DNA of 64,000 nt from an uncultured Alphaproteobacteria bacterium (GCA_902620425.1 CACNHX010000005.1:1-64000), one strand, 5' to 3'. Positions 54,654-63,943 are shown, numbered from the stretch's first letter. Translations and numbers: made by a program. Notes: generated by a model from the sequence alone, not told the origin.

Positions 54654-55766
54654 TTATACTGAATCAGGAAATTTGAATGGTAAATCTCTGATACGTGAGA
54701 ATTCTTGCTCACCTTTTGTAAACCATTCTTTGATTACCTTTCTAAAAGATAACAAATGATTTGATAGAGATTTAGTTTCAGCATTAATCGAACCTCTTTC
54801 AAAAACAACTTCACCTGCTGCATTACCAAGAGCTACTAATACTTCATCAGGAAAAGTTTTAATTTGTACATTATGTTCATTTACAAGTCTTTGTAATGCA
54901 GGACCATTAATTGCTTGGAAACGACTAAAGACAGTCATATTAAAAGATTTAGCAAGATCATCAATCAAGTTTTGAGTATCAGAATCTAATGACTCCCAAG
55001 CTTTAAGGTCGATTGATAAATCTAAAAGGGTAGATGGCTCATGCCAACCCGGTCCATAATAGTATTTTGCTGCTTGATATAAACCTGCTCCTAAGTCTGC
55101 AGCAGGACAAATCCACTCTGCAGCATCTACAGCGCCCGAAGTTAATGCAGGTAGTATGTCTCCTCCTGCAAGCAATACTGGAGTAGCTCCTAATTTTTCA
55201 ATTGTTCTACCACCCAATCCAGGCATTCTCATTTTAAGACCTTTGTAATCATCAGGCGTATTGATTTCTCTATTAAACCAACCACCCATTTGGTTACCAG
55301 TATTTCCCATTGGTAAAAACTTTACTCCTAGAGCATTGTAGATTTTATCAGCTTCTTCAATACCACCACCATAATAACACCATGCATTTTGTTCCATTGC
55401 ATTCATTCCAAATGGACAAGTTGCTACGAACTCAATTGCATCAGATAGGTTTGGCCAATAGTAAGGAGCTCCATAAGCTGCTTGAGCTGCACCAGATCTT
55501 ACTGCATCTAATGCTTCAAGTCCTGGAACAAGTTCACCAGCATGATAAACCTTAACTTTAAGTTTTTCAGAGTAACTATTAATGTTGTCTCCAAAAGCTT
55601 GAATTGCTTGCCCAAGAACTCCAGCTTTACCAAAAGCACTACAAATGATCCACTCTTGATGACCGCCAGCTATTGCTGGAGCTGCTAAAGTAGAAGCACC
55701 AACTGCAGCAGCACCTGCTACACCTGCTTTCTTTAGAAACTCACGTCTTTTTAAATTTTTTTTCAT
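54654..55766 (-). CDS. dctP: TRAP transporter substrate-binding protein (DctP type)
   Basis: Periplasmic binding protein of the TRAP system. The 370 residues begin with a twin-arginine signal: KRREFLKKAG at about 6-15, then an Ala-rich core ending AAPAIAGG. The mature part resembles the TakP-type binders for 2-oxo acids: YHAGELVPGLEALDAVRSGA (about 74-93), then GNTGNQMGGWFNREI, and ALTSGAVDAAEWI (about 205-217), which holds the ligand-contacting acidic/aromatic residues. The gene faces dctQM instead of sitting in the same operon. It has its own promoter and an unusually strong Shine-Dalgarno. Ligand likely an organic acid; exact identity unknown. Confidence 0.93.
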   Translation of the reverse strand: MKKNLKRREFLKKAGVAGAAAVGASTLAAPAIAGGHQEWIICSAFGKAGVLGQAIQAFGDNINSYSEKLKVKVYHAGELVPGLEALDAVRSGAAQAAYGAPYYWPNLSDAIEFVATCPFGMNAMEQNAWCYYGGGIEEADKIYNALGVKFLPMGNTGNQMGGWFNREINTPDDYKGLKMRMPGLGGRTIEKLGATPVLLAGGDILPALTSGAVDAAEWICPAADLGAGLYQAAKYYYGPGWHEPSTLLDLSIDLKAWESLDSDTQNLIDDLAKSFNMTVFSRFQAINGPALQRLVNEHNVQIKTFPDEVLVALGNAAGEVVFERGSINAETKSLSNHLLSFRKVIKEWFTKGEQEFSRIRDLPFKFPDSV

Positions 55767-55770
55767 ATGT

Positions 55771-55776
55771 CCTCCC
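55771..55776 (-). promoter_or_regulatory. Strong Shine-Dalgarno of dctP
   Basis: GGGAGG on the minus strand lies 4 nt before the dctP ATG. Most starts in this window show no such site, so it stands out and suggests high expression of the binding protein. Confidence 0.8.
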
Positions 55777-55802
55777 GAGATAATATGAATTTATGTCTGA
55801 GA

Positions 55803-55829
55803 CTTATACAAAAATCGTATTTGTATCAA
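55803..55829 (-). promoter_or_regulatory. dctP promoter overlapped by an inverted repeat
   Basis: On the minus strand TTGATA (55824-55829) and TATAAG (55803-55808) are 15 bp apart. The interval contains a perfect inverted repeat, ATACAAA (55806-55812) and TTTGTAT (55820-55826) around 7 bp. The repeat touches both hexamers, so a protein bound there would block transcription. Start predicted near 55796, giving a leader of about 30 nt that includes the Shine-Dalgarno. Confidence 0.55.
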
Positions 55830-55892
55830 TTTCTAATGGTATTAAATATTAACAAAATCTATTAATTCAAACCTTTTAAATTCTTAATTACT

Positions 55893-57068
55893 CTAAAAAC
55901 TAGATATTCCAGTCTGATTTTTTCCTAAAATTAGTGAATGAATATCCTCTGCGCCTTCGTAAGTTTTAACAGTTTCTAAATTAACCAAATGTCTCATGAT
56001 ATGATATTCTTCTAATAAGCCATTTGCCCCAAGCATATCACGCGCATTTCTAACTATGTCTAAAGATTTTTTACAGTTATTTTTTTTTAAAATACTAATT
56101 GCATTAATAATATCTTTTCCCTTATCTAAAGCTTTAGAGCTTAATAGACATGATGCCAATCCTAGATTTATCTCAATTTGCATCTCAGATAATTTTTTTT
56201 GAATTAATTGATTTGACGCTAAAGGTTTTTTAAACATTATTCTATTTTCTACATAGTCTTTTGAAATTAACCAACATTCAGATGCTGAACCTAAAACACC
56301 CCAGCTAATTCCAAATCTTGCTTTATTAAGACAACTAAAAACTGATTTCCAACCTTGGGTATTTTCTAAACACAAATTATTAGGAACAAAAACATTATTT
56401 AAAATTACTTGCCCAGTTGGACTGATTTTTAAGCTCGTTTTATTTTCTATTGTTGAAGTATTTAATCCTTCAGTATTTTTTTCAATTATAAAACCTTTTA
56501 TACTTTTGTGATCTTTGTTTTCTTCAATTGCCCAAATAATAAATATGTCAGCAATTGGTGCATTCGTAATCCAGTTTTTAGATCCATTTAAAATATATCC
56601 ATCTTTAGTTTTTTTAAATGAAGTTTTCATTGAAGCAGGATCAGAACCAGCCTCACTCTCTGTTAAACCAAAGCAACCAATTTTTTCTCCTTTAATTAAT
56701 TGAGGAAGATATTTATCTTTTTGTTCTTGTGATCCAAATTCATTAATTGGATGTATCACCAGGGAAGATTGAACAGATATTGAAGATCTATAGCTGCTAT
56801 CTATTTTTTCAAATTCATATGCTACAAGTCCATATGCTAAATTTGATGTACCAGAACCACCGTGTGTTTTAACTGTTTGCCCTAAAACTCCAAGTGATCC
56901 AAACTTTGGATAGAGACTTTGATCAAATTCATTTTTTCTATTTCTTTCAACTACTGTAGGTTTGAGTTCATTATTACAAAAATCTCTGACATTTTTCTGA
57001 ATATTACTTTCTTCTTCACTTAAATGACTTTGGATATAAAATGGGTCAAACCAATTATTTTCTTTCAT
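55893..57068 (-). CDS. gcdH: Glutaryl-CoA dehydrogenase
   Basis: FAD acyl-CoA dehydrogenase that oxidises and decarboxylates glutaryl-CoA to crotonyl-CoA in lysine/tryptophan breakdown. The 391 residues follow the mitochondrial glutaryl-CoA dehydrogenase closely. The stretch DSSYRSSISVQSSLVIHPI (about 90-108) carries the Arg/Ser pair that binds the terminal carboxylate. GCFGLTESEAGSDPASM (about 132-148) is the FAD/substrate motif, and the catalytic Glu is in TYEGAEDIHSLILG (about 369-382). It lies upstream of dctP on the same strand, 126 bp away, and is divergent from rpiB by 51 bp. The glutarate-activating enzyme is not in the window. Confidence 0.94.
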   Translation of the reverse strand: MKENNWFDPFYIQSHLSEEESNIQKNVRDFCNNELKPTVVERNRKNEFDQSLYPKFGSLGVLGQTVKTHGGSGTSNLAYGLVAYEFEKIDSSYRSSISVQSSLVIHPINEFGSQEQKDKYLPQLIKGEKIGCFGLTESEAGSDPASMKTSFKKTKDGYILNGSKNWITNAPIADIFIIWAIEENKDHKSIKGFIIEKNTEGLNTSTIENKTSLKISPTGQVILNNVFVPNNLCLENTQGWKSVFSCLNKARFGISWGVLGSASECWLISKDYVENRIMFKKPLASNQLIQKKLSEMQIEINLGLASCLLSSKALDKGKDIINAISILKKNNCKKSLDIVRNARDMLGANGLLEEYHIMRHLVNLETVKTYEGAEDIHSLILGKNQTGISSF

Positions 57069-57119
57069 ACAATATTAGCCAATATCATTATTTTAATGTA
57101 AATAACCACATAAATTATT

Positions 57120-57539
57120 ATGCAAAATAAGAATATATACATTGCCTCAGACCATGCTGGATTTGACCTCAAAACCAAATTGCTAAAGAATTTTCCAAAA
57201 ATTAATGATTTAGGAACAAAGAAAGATGAGAGTGTTGACTATCCTGATTTTGCACACAAATTAACTAGAGAGGTTCTTAAGAATAAGAAAAACGTTGGTA
57301 TTCTAATTTGTGGAACTGGTGTTGGTATGAGTATTGCAGCTAATAGAAAAAAAGGAATAAGGGCTGGTCTAGCTAATAATTCAAAAATAGCAAGATTGAT
57401 AAGAAAGCACAATGATGCTAATGTACTTGTTTTACCAGGAAGATTTATAAATACTAGCGAGGCAAAAAAAAGTGTTCAGGCTTTTCTTTCTACAAAGTTT
57501 GAGTCAGGACGACATAAAAGAAGGATTAAAAAATTATGA
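57120..57539 (+). CDS. rpiB: Ribose-5-phosphate isomerase B
   Basis: Interconverts ribose 5-phosphate and ribulose 5-phosphate, which feeds riboflavin and nucleotide synthesis. The 139-residue RpiB/LacA fold shows [13 protein letters not shown] (about residues 5-17), [10 protein letters not shown], and the active-site Cys in [17 protein letters not shown] (about 60-76). It overlaps glyA by 4 bp. rpiB-glyA-nrdR-rib is a conserved alphaproteobacterial order. Confidence 0.95.
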   Translation: MQNKNIYIASDHAGFDLKTKLLKNFPKINDLGTKKDESVDYPDFAHKLTREVLKNKKNVGILICGTGVGMSIAANRKKGIRAGLANNSKIARLIRKHNDANVLVLPGRFINTSEAKKSVQAFLSTKFESGRHKRRIKKL

Positions 57540-58825
57540 TTTCAGATTTGTTTACTAAAGGAATTAAAGAAGCAGACCCAGAAGTTTACGGAACTTTAAG
57601 CCGTGAATTAGAAAGACAGCAAAACCAAATAGAGTTGATTGCATCTGAAAACATTGCATCAAGATCAATTCTAAATGCTCAAGGCTCTGTTATGACAAAT
57701 AAATATGCAGAAGGGTATCCTGGTAAACGATATTATGGTGGATGTGAATTCGTAGATCAAGCAGAAGAAATTGCTTTAGAAAGAGTTAAAAAACTTTTCA
57801 ATTGTAAATTTGCAAACTTACAACCACATAGTGGAGCGCAGGCAAACCAAGCAGTTTTTTTAGCTTTACTTCAACCGCATGATACTATTTTAGGTATGTC
57901 ACTTGCATCTGGAGGTCACTTAACTCATGGAGCAAAACCTAATTTATCTGGTAAATGGTTTAATGCTGTTCAATACGGTGTAAAAAAAGATGGCAATGAT
58001 AAAGATTTAATCGATTATGATGAAGTTGAAGCATTAGCATTAGAGCATAAACCAAAAATGATAATTGCGGGAGCCTCCGCTTATCCAAGAACAATAGATT
58101 GGAAAAAGTTTAGAGAAATAGCTGATAAAGTAGGAGCATATTTTTTAGTTGATATGGCTCACTACTCTGGTCTGGTTGCTGGTAAACAATATCCAAATCC
58201 TATTGAGCATGCACATGTAGTAACTTCAACAACGCATAAAACTTTAAGAGGTGCAAGAAGTGCAATGATTTTAACTAATCATGAAGATTTATATAAAAAA
58301 ATTAATTCTGCTGTTTTTCCTGGATTACAAGGTGGTCCACTAATGCATGTAATTGCAGCTAGAGCTGTTTGCTTTGGTGAAGCACTTAAACCTGAATTCG
58401 AAGAATATATTAAAAATGTTATTGCTAGTGCTAAAGTTATGGCAAAAACTTTAGTTGATAGAGGATTTAGAATTGTTACAGGAGGCACAGATTCACATAT
58501 AGTTTGGTTAGATTTGACGCCAAAAGGTTTAACTGGTGATAAAGCTGAAAAAATTTTAGAAGAAGTTGGATTGGCATGTAACAAAAATGCAATTCCATAT
58601 GATCCAAATCCACCAAAAATAACTAGTGGACTTAGATTTGGAACTGCAGCTGCTTCGACCAGAGGTTTTAATCAGAAAGATTTTGAACAAGTTGGAAATA
58701 TGATTGCTGATATCTTGGATAGTCTTTTACTTGAAGAAAATGAGAGAAATATAGTTTTTAATAAAACAAGAAAAGATGTAATTGAGCTTTGCAAAAAATA
58801 TCCAATTTATAGTGAGGCATTTTAA
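57536..58825 (+). CDS. glyA: Serine hydroxymethyltransferase
   Basis: PLP enzyme that moves a one-carbon unit from serine to tetrahydrofolate, giving glycine. The 429-residue protein has [19 protein letters not shown] (about 24-42), [22 protein letters not shown] and the PLP Lys in [17 protein letters not shown] (about 224-240). No glycine riboswitch is present: the gene begins inside rpiB. Confidence 0.98.
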   Translation: MISDLFTKGIKEADPEVYGTLSRELERQQNQIELIASENIASRSILNAQGSVMTNKYAEGYPGKRYYGGCEFVDQAEEIALERVKKLFNCKFANLQPHSGAQANQAVFLALLQPHDTILGMSLASGGHLTHGAKPNLSGKWFNAVQYGVKKDGNDKDLIDYDEVEALALEHKPKMIIAGASAYPRTIDWKKFREIADKVGAYFLVDMAHYSGLVAGKQYPNPIEHAHVVTSTTHKTLRGARSAMILTNHEDLYKKINSAVFPGLQGGPLMHVIAARAVCFGEALKPEFEEYIKNVIASAKVMAKTLVDRGFRIVTGGTDSHIVWLDLTPKGLTGDKAEKILEEVGLACNKNAIPYDPNPPKITSGLRFGTAAASTRGFNQKDFEQVGNMIADILDSLLLEENERNIVFNKTRKDVIELCKKYPIYSEAF

Positions 58826-59278
58826 ATGAGATGCCCCTTCTGTAGTAATGAAGATACACAAGTAAAAGACTCAAGACCTACAGAAGATAATACAGCTATA
58901 AGAAGAAGAAGAGTTTGTGATGCTTGCGGCTCTAGATTTACAACTTTTGAGAGAATTCAGTTAAGGGATTTGGTCGTAATGAAAAGTAACGGTCAAAAAG
59001 AAAATTTTGATAGAGATAAAATGTATAGATCTCTTTCCTTAGCTTTAAGAAAAAGAAATGTTGATAATGAAAAAATTGAAAAAATTGTCAATGCTATTGT
59101 AAGAAAATTAGAAAATTCAGGTGAAACTGATATAAAATCTAATATTATCGGTCAGTACATTATGGAAGCTTTAATGCATTTAGATCAGGTAGCATACGTC
59201 AGATTTGCATCTGTTTACAAAAATTTTAGAGAAGCAAAAGATTTTGAAGATTTCTTAGGTAATTTAGAAGATAAATAA
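58826..59278 (+). CDS. nrdR: Transcriptional repressor NrdR
   Basis: Zinc-ribbon/ATP-cone regulator of ribonucleotide reductase genes. The 150 residues begin [18 protein letters not shown], with CxxC at residues 3-6 and a second CDACGSRF pair (about 31-38). The ATP-cone follows ([20 protein letters not shown]). It starts one base after glyA. No NrdR box pair was recognised near genes in this window. Confidence 0.97.
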   Translation: MRCPFCSNEDTQVKDSRPTEDNTAIRRRRVCDACGSRFTTFERIQLRDLVVMKSNGQKENFDRDKMYRSLSLALRKRNVDNEKIEKIVNAIVRKLENSGETDIKSNIIGQYIMEALMHLDQVAYVRFASVYKNFREAKDFEDFLGNLEDK

Positions 59279-59284
59279 TTTTTA

Positions 59285-60367
59285 GTGTCTCAACAAAATG
59301 TAAAGATGATTAATTTAGCGCATGATATTGCTAAAAAAAAATTTGGACAAACTTTCCCCAACCCCATTGTGGGCTGTGTAATTGCAAAAAATTCAAAAAT
59401 AATTTCTAAAGCTGTAACGAATAAGTCTGGAAGGCCTCATGCCGAAGAAATAGCTCTAGCTAAAGCTGGTCATAAAGCTAAAGGAGCTTCAATGTACGTT
59501 ACTTTAGAACCATGTTTTCATAGTTCAAAAGATGGATCATGCACAGATCAAATATTAAGATCAGGAATTAAAGAAATATTTATATCTGCGGCTGATCCAG
59601 ATGTTAGAACTAATTATAAAAGTATTAAAAAGTTAAAAAAAAATAATGTAATTGTAAATGTAGGTTTAGAAAAGAATAGAACATATAATTTAAATAAATT
59701 TTTTTTTAAAAGTGTTTTAAAGAAAAAACCATTTACAAAAGTCAAAATTGCAACTTCTACAGATGAAAAAATTGCATGGCATGATTATAAAAGTAAATGG
59801 ATATCTAATAAATTGAGTAGAGAATATGCGCATAAGTTGAGATCAAAGAGTCAAGCTATTTTAACTACTTCAAAAACTGTAATAAAAGATGATCCAAGAT
59901 TAACTATAAGATTAAAAAAAACTTCAGAGCAACATATTCCAATTATAATAATTGATAATAATCTAAAAATACCAATGAAATCAAAAATATTAAAAGATAT
60001 ATCTAAAAAAAGAATTATTATCTTTACTTCTAAAAAAAATAAAAAATCTGAAAATTTAATTAAATTAGGATGTGAAATTATTCTTTGTAAATTAAATAAA
60101 AGCAAAAAACTAAATTTAAAAAATATTTTTAGCAAAATATACTCATTAAAAATATCTGATTTATTAGTTGAAGCAGGGGGTATTTTTTTTACGGAATTAT
60201 TAAATAATAATTTAGTTGACGAAATTCATTTATTTAAATCCAAAATTATTATAGGAAAACATGGCAAACCAGCAATTGTTGGAAAAAAACTTAGTCAACT
60301 AAATTTATCTTTAAATGAAAGAAAAAAATTCAAAGACGACATATATACAAACTATCAGGTGAATTAA
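59285..60367 (+). CDS. ribD: Bifunctional riboflavin deaminase-reductase RibD
   Basis: Carries out the deamination and reduction steps of riboflavin synthesis. Start is GTG at 59285. In the 360 residues, the deaminase domain (1-145) has HAEEIALAKAG (about 47-57) and PCFHSSKDGSCTDQI (about 72-86), which provide the zinc His and two Cys. The reductase domain (about 148-360) ends in LLVEAGGIFFTELLNNNLVDE. No FMN riboswitch fits in the 6-bp gap after nrdR. Confidence 0.95.
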   Translation: MSQQNVKMINLAHDIAKKKFGQTFPNPIVGCVIAKNSKIISKAVTNKSGRPHAEEIALAKAGHKAKGASMYVTLEPCFHSSKDGSCTDQILRSGIKEIFISAADPDVRTNYKSIKKLKKNNVIVNVGLEKNRTYNLNKFFFKSVLKKKPFTKVKIATSTDEKIAWHDYKSKWISNKLSREYAHKLRSKSQAILTTSKTVIKDDPRLTIRLKKTSEQHIPIIIIDNNLKIPMKSKILKDISKKRIIIFTSKKNKKSENLIKLGCEIILCKLNKSKKLNLKNIFSKIYSLKISDLLVEAGGIFFTELLNNNLVDEIHLFKSKIIIGKHGKPAIVGKKLSQLNLSLNERKKFKDDIYTNYQVN

Positions 60368-60957
60368 TGTTTACAGGTATTATTCAAGATTTAGGAAAAA
60401 TAAAAAACAAAGATGAGGGGCTTTACCAAATATCTACAAGTCTTGATTTAAGTAATTGTAAGGAAGGTTCTTCAATTTCTTGTAATGGAGTCTGTCTTAC
60501 AGCAAAAAATATTACTCAAACAGATAACAAATTATTTAGCTTTGAAGTGAATATTGGAGAGGAAACTTTAAAAAGAACAAATCTCTCTAACTCCATTTTA
60601 AAAAATGAAAAAATTAACTTGGAAAAATCTCTACAGATAGGTGATGAAATCAGTGGTCACTTTGTATATGGTCATGTTGATACTACAACTACTGTTATTG
60701 AAATTTTAGAACTTGAAAATAGTTGGGAATATCATTTTGAAAAAAAATTTAATAAAAACAATAAATTTATAGTAGAAAAAGGATCTATTTCAATAAATGG
60801 TATCTCTTTAACAGTAGCAAAAGTAGAAAATAATTCCTTTATGATTTCAATCATAGACCATACATTTCATCATACTAACTTAAAATTTTTGAATGAAAGT
60901 GATCAAGTAAACATTGAATTTGATTATCTTGCTCGTTTCATTTTTAACAATGAATAA
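60367..60957 (+). CDS. ribE: Riboflavin synthase alpha subunit
   Basis: Dismutates two 6,7-dimethyl-8-ribityllumazine molecules to riboflavin. The 196 residues show the two-repeat build: MFTGIIQDLGKI at the N-terminus, SCNGVCLTA (about 38-46), and in the second half SGHFVYGHVDTTTTV (about 95-109) and SISINGISLTV. Its first base is shared with the ribD stop. Its end overlaps the ribBX start. Confidence 0.96.
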   Translation: MFTGIIQDLGKIKNKDEGLYQISTSLDLSNCKEGSSISCNGVCLTAKNITQTDNKLFSFEVNIGEETLKRTNLSNSILKNEKINLEKSLQIGDEISGHFVYGHVDTTTTVIEILELENSWEYHFEKKFNKNNKFIVEKGSISINGISLTVAKVENNSFMISIIDHTFHHTNLKFLNESDQVNIEFDYLARFIFNNE

Positions 60958-62053
60958 AGATAATTTTGAAGAAAATTTGTCTTCTATTGAAGAGATTATA
61001 GAAGATGCAAAAAATGGCAAAATGTATATTCTTGTCGATGATCCCGATAGAGAAAATGAAGGTGATTTAATCATTCCAGCTCAATATGCTAGCCCTCAAA
61101 CTATTAATTTTATGGCAAAGCATGGAAGGGGATTAATTTGTTTAGCATTAACAAGGGATAGAATAGAAGAATTGGAACTTCCCTTAATGAATCCAAGTAA
61201 TATAAAAAATGATTTAACTGCTTTTACTGTTTCGATTGAAGCAAAAGAAGGAGTGACAACTGGAATATCTGCAGCTGATAGAGCTCATACAATATCAGTA
61301 GCTGTAAATAATAATAGAAACAAGAATGATCTTGTTTATCCTGGACACGTTTTTCCTCTTATGGCTTGGGATGGGGGCGTTTTAGTACGTGCTGGTCATA
61401 CAGAGGCAGCAGTTGATATTTCAAAACTTGCAGATTTAAATCCTTCTGGCGTTATTTGTGAAATTATGAGTGAAGATGGATCTATGGCGAGATTACCAGA
61501 AATTATCAAGTTTGCAAAACTACATAATTTGAAAGTAGGAACGGTTAGTGATTTAATTAAGTTTAGACTTAAAAAAACTAAAATTGTCGAACAGATCTCC
61601 GAAAGGCCATTTGAAAGTGAGATGGGGTCACAATTTACTCTAAAAGTATTTCAAAATACTATTTCTGGTGAAAAGCATTACGCTCTAGTAAAAAATTTAA
61701 GTGATGTAAAGCAACCTGTGCTTGTTAGAATGCACAGATTAGATGTCACAAAGGATATATTTGAAGAAAAAAATATTTTTGGAAGTGAAATTAAGTCTGC
61801 CTTTCAGCTTATAGAGAAGAACGGATCAGGAGCTATAGTATTAATAAATAGTGACATGTCACCAAATATACTTAAAAGTTTTAATAAAAGAAAAAGATCA
61901 AAAAATAAATTAGAATTAAGAGAATATGGTGTAGGTGCTCAGATTTTATCATTACTTCAAATAAATAAAATTATATTATTAACAAATACTAAGAAAAGAA
62001 TTATTGCCTTGGATGGATTTAATATTGAAATAGTTGATCAAAGAAAAATATGA
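60950..62053 (+). CDS. ribBX: DHBP synthase fused to a GTP-cyclohydrolase-II-like domain without zinc ligands (RibBX)
   Basis: The first 205 residues are an intact 3,4-dihydroxy-2-butanone-4-phosphate synthase, with DDPDRENEGDLIIPA (about 32-46), KEGVTTGISAADRAHTI and AGHTEAAVDI. I start at the ATG at 60950, which overlaps the ribE stop; an ATG at 60914 would lie within ribE. The C-terminal part aligns with GTP cyclohydrolase II, but the region that should read like SECLTGD...RCDCG is replaced by VRMHRLDVTKDIFEEK, with no Cys. This matches the non-cyclohydrolase domain named RibX in other proteobacteria. A separate true RibA must therefore be encoded elsewhere. Confidence 0.92.
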   Translation: MNKDNFEENLSSIEEIIEDAKNGKMYILVDDPDRENEGDLIIPAQYASPQTINFMAKHGRGLICLALTRDRIEELELPLMNPSNIKNDLTAFTVSIEAKEGVTTGISAADRAHTISVAVNNNRNKNDLVYPGHVFPLMAWDGGVLVRAGHTEAAVDISKLADLNPSGVICEIMSEDGSMARLPEIIKFAKLHNLKVGTVSDLIKFRLKKTKIVEQISERPFESEMGSQFTLKVFQNTISGEKHYALVKNLSDVKQPVLVRMHRLDVTKDIFEEKNIFGSEIKSAFQLIEKNGSGAIVLINSDMSPNILKSFNKRKRSKNKLELREYGVGAQILSLLQINKIILLTNTKKRIIALDGFNIEIVDQRKI

Positions 62054-62451
62054 ATAATAAAATTCTAATAGTTTCCGCAAATTATTATAAAGAAATATCG
62101 AAAAACCTTGAATTGGGTGCAAGCAAAACACTTAAAGAAAATGGTTATGAGTATGAAATTATTAATGCGCCAGGTTGTTTTGAAATTCCCTATTTAATAA
62201 AAAAAAATATAGACAATTTTAAAGGATTTATTTCTTTAGGATGTATCATTAAAGGTGAAACATATCATTTCGAAGTTATTGCTAATGAAACTTCTAGAAA
62301 AATTATGGATCTATCTGTTGAGTTTAATGTTCCAATAGGTTTTGGTATCTTAACATGTTATGATTTAGAGCAAGCAACAACAAGAAGTGATGTTAATCAA
62401 AAAAATAAAGGTCAAGAAGCCGCAATAGCTTGCATAGAGTTACTAAAATAA
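62050..62451 (+). CDS. ribH: 6,7-dimethyl-8-ribityllumazine synthase
   Basis: Penultimate riboflavin step; condenses the RibBX and RibD products. At 133 residues it is slightly short for the family. Motifs: VSANYYKEISKNLELGASK (about 7-25), APGCFEIPYLI (about 40-50), LGCIIKGETYHFEVI (about 63-77) and FGILTCYDLEQA, the last with the conserved phosphate-binding region. It overlaps ribBX by 4 bp. Confidence 0.95.
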   Translation: MNNKILIVSANYYKEISKNLELGASKTLKENGYEYEIINAPGCFEIPYLIKKNIDNFKGFISLGCIIKGETYHFEVIANETSRKIMDLSVEFNVPIGFGILTCYDLEQATTRSDVNQKNKGQEAAIACIELLK

Positions 62452-62454
62452 AAA

Positions 62455-62925
62455 ATGCAAAATTACATCAAGTCACAAACAAGACTTGCATTTGTTCAAT
62501 ATATTTTTCAGAATGAATTTTTAGATACAGATTTTTTAGAAGGTATTGAAGATTTTCAAAAGCATTTTTATGATACTAATATTGCTATTATTGATGAAAA
62601 AAAAGAATTTAAGCTTAAATTTAATAAAAATTTTTTAAATAAACTTTTTTCTAGTTTTAAAAATAATATTGATAAAAAAAATATAATTGATGATTTAAAT
62701 GGATTTATTGATATTAATCGAAAATTTGAAAAATGGGATAATATTTTAAAATCAATAATGTTTGCAATTATTACTGAATTAAAAATTACTGATAAAAATA
62801 AATTTAAAATTGTCCTTAATGATTATTTGAATATCAGTAAAAGTCTTGTGTCTCAAAAAGAAACTAAATTAATCAATGCTATAATTCAAAAATATATAGA
62901 TAAAGATGAAATCAATAAAAAATAG
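62455..62925 (+). CDS. nusB: Transcription antitermination factor NusB
   Basis: All-helical protein that binds boxA RNA in rRNA transcription. The 156-residue protein is divergent but starts SQTRLAFVQYIFQNEF, the expected arginine-rich first helix. It ends KIVLNDYLNISKSLVSQKET with LINAIIQKYI, the NusB C-terminal signature region. Position between ribH and thiL is conserved and supports the call. The end overlaps thiL by 20 bp. Confidence 0.87.
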   Translation: MQNYIKSQTRLAFVQYIFQNEFLDTDFLEGIEDFQKHFYDTNIAIIDEKKEFKLKFNKNFLNKLFSSFKNNIDKKNIIDDLNGFIDINRKFEKWDNILKSIMFAIITELKITDKNKFKIVLNDYLNISKSLVSQKETKLINAIIQKYIDKDEINKK

Positions 62926-63886
62926 TTTATCTGAAAAATTTATAATTAATAAATATTTAAAAAAACTTAATTTTAAAAATAAGGGAACATTTGATTTTGA
63001 AAATGATGGAGCATATTTAGGTTTTAACAGTAAACATTACAAACTAACAGTTACGACTGATAGTATTTCTGAAGATATAGATTTTTTCTCTAATGATGAT
63101 CCTAAGTCGATAGCCCAAAAAATTACAACTGTAAATTTATCTGATATTTTTGCTATGGGAGCTTTGCCCCATTCCTATCTTTTGAATTTGCATTTACCAA
63201 ATCATATTAATGAAAATTGGTTAAATTTATTTTCAAGTCAATTAAAGAAAATACAAAATAAATATGGATTTTATCTTTTGGGAGGTGATATATCAAAATC
63301 GAATAAACTTATTGTTTCTTCAACTTTTTTTGGATCTATAAAAAAGAAATTAGAAATATTTCAAAATAAATTTAATTTATACGATGATATTTTAATAACT
63401 GGAAATATTGGTGAGTCAAAGATTGGTTTAGAAATTTTAAAAAAAAAAATTTCATCAAATATAAATTTGAAGCAATATTTTATTAAAAAATATTTATATC
63501 CCATACCTTGTAAAATTGGACCATTGATTGCAAATCATGTTAATTCAATGAAAGATATTTCTGATGGTCTGATTGGAGATTTAACTGATATGTTAAATGA
63601 TAAATATGGCGCATTAATTAATGTAAATAAAATTCCATTAAGTGGTAAAACAAAAAAAATTCTCAACAATAAAAAAAATTTTAGATTAGAAGACCTTTTA
63701 AGTGATGGGGATGATTATGAGCTGATAATCATATCCAGTCAAAAAAATAGAAATAAAATTTTTGATATTGCTAATAAAAATAATATTAATGTTACTTTAA
63801 TAGGAAAAATAATAAGTGAAAAAGGAATTCATTTCGATTCACATTTAGACGTAAAGAATATCAAGAAATTTGATCATTTCTCCTAA
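62906..63886 (+). CDS. thiL: Thiamine-monophosphate kinase
   Basis: Phosphorylates thiamine monophosphate to the active cofactor used by PdhA. The 326-residue PurM-like protein has DGAYLGF near residue 32, TTDSISEDIDFFSND (about 50-64), NLSDIFAMGALPHSYLL (about 75-91) and GGDISKSNKLIVSSTFFG. The C-terminal part includes DISDGLIGDL and GDDYELI. The thi synthesis genes themselves are not in the window, and no TPP riboswitch is seen. Confidence 0.95.
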   Translation: MKSIKNSLSEKFIINKYLKKLNFKNKGTFDFENDGAYLGFNSKHYKLTVTTDSISEDIDFFSNDDPKSIAQKITTVNLSDIFAMGALPHSYLLNLHLPNHINENWLNLFSSQLKKIQNKYGFYLLGGDISKSNKLIVSSTFFGSIKKKLEIFQNKFNLYDDILITGNIGESKIGLEILKKKISSNINLKQYFIKKYLYPIPCKIGPLIANHVNSMKDISDGLIGDLTDMLNDKYGALINVNKIPLSGKTKKILNNKKNFRLEDLLSDGDDYELIIISSQKNRNKIFDIANKNNINVTLIGKIISEKGIHFDSHLDVKNIKKFDHFS

Positions 63887-63890
63887 AAAC

Positions 63891-63937
63891 TTGATTTTTT
63901 CTATAGTTTCTGACATATCAGCCAAAATTTTAAGGAG
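63891..63937 (+). promoter_or_regulatory. hppA promoter candidate and Shine-Dalgarno
   Basis: TTGATT (63891-63896) followed after 17 bp by a weak CATATC (63914-63919) could drive hppA. AAGGAG at 63932-63937 lies 6 nt before the ATG at 63944 and is one of the few clear ribosome-binding sites in the window. Confidence 0.45.
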
Positions 63938-63943
63938 TTTTCA

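Noticed and set aside
57069..57119. Glycine riboswitch for glyA
   Set aside because: glyA starts inside rpiB and the 51-bp gap before rpiB is too short and AT-rich for an aptamer.
59270..59290. FMN riboswitch before ribD
   Set aside because: Only 6 bp separate nrdR and ribD; no RFN element can fit.
60914..60950. ribBX start at 60914
   Set aside because: The extra 12 hydrophobic residues lie within ribE and precede the conserved N-terminus; the ATG at 60950 overlaps the ribE stop in the usual way.
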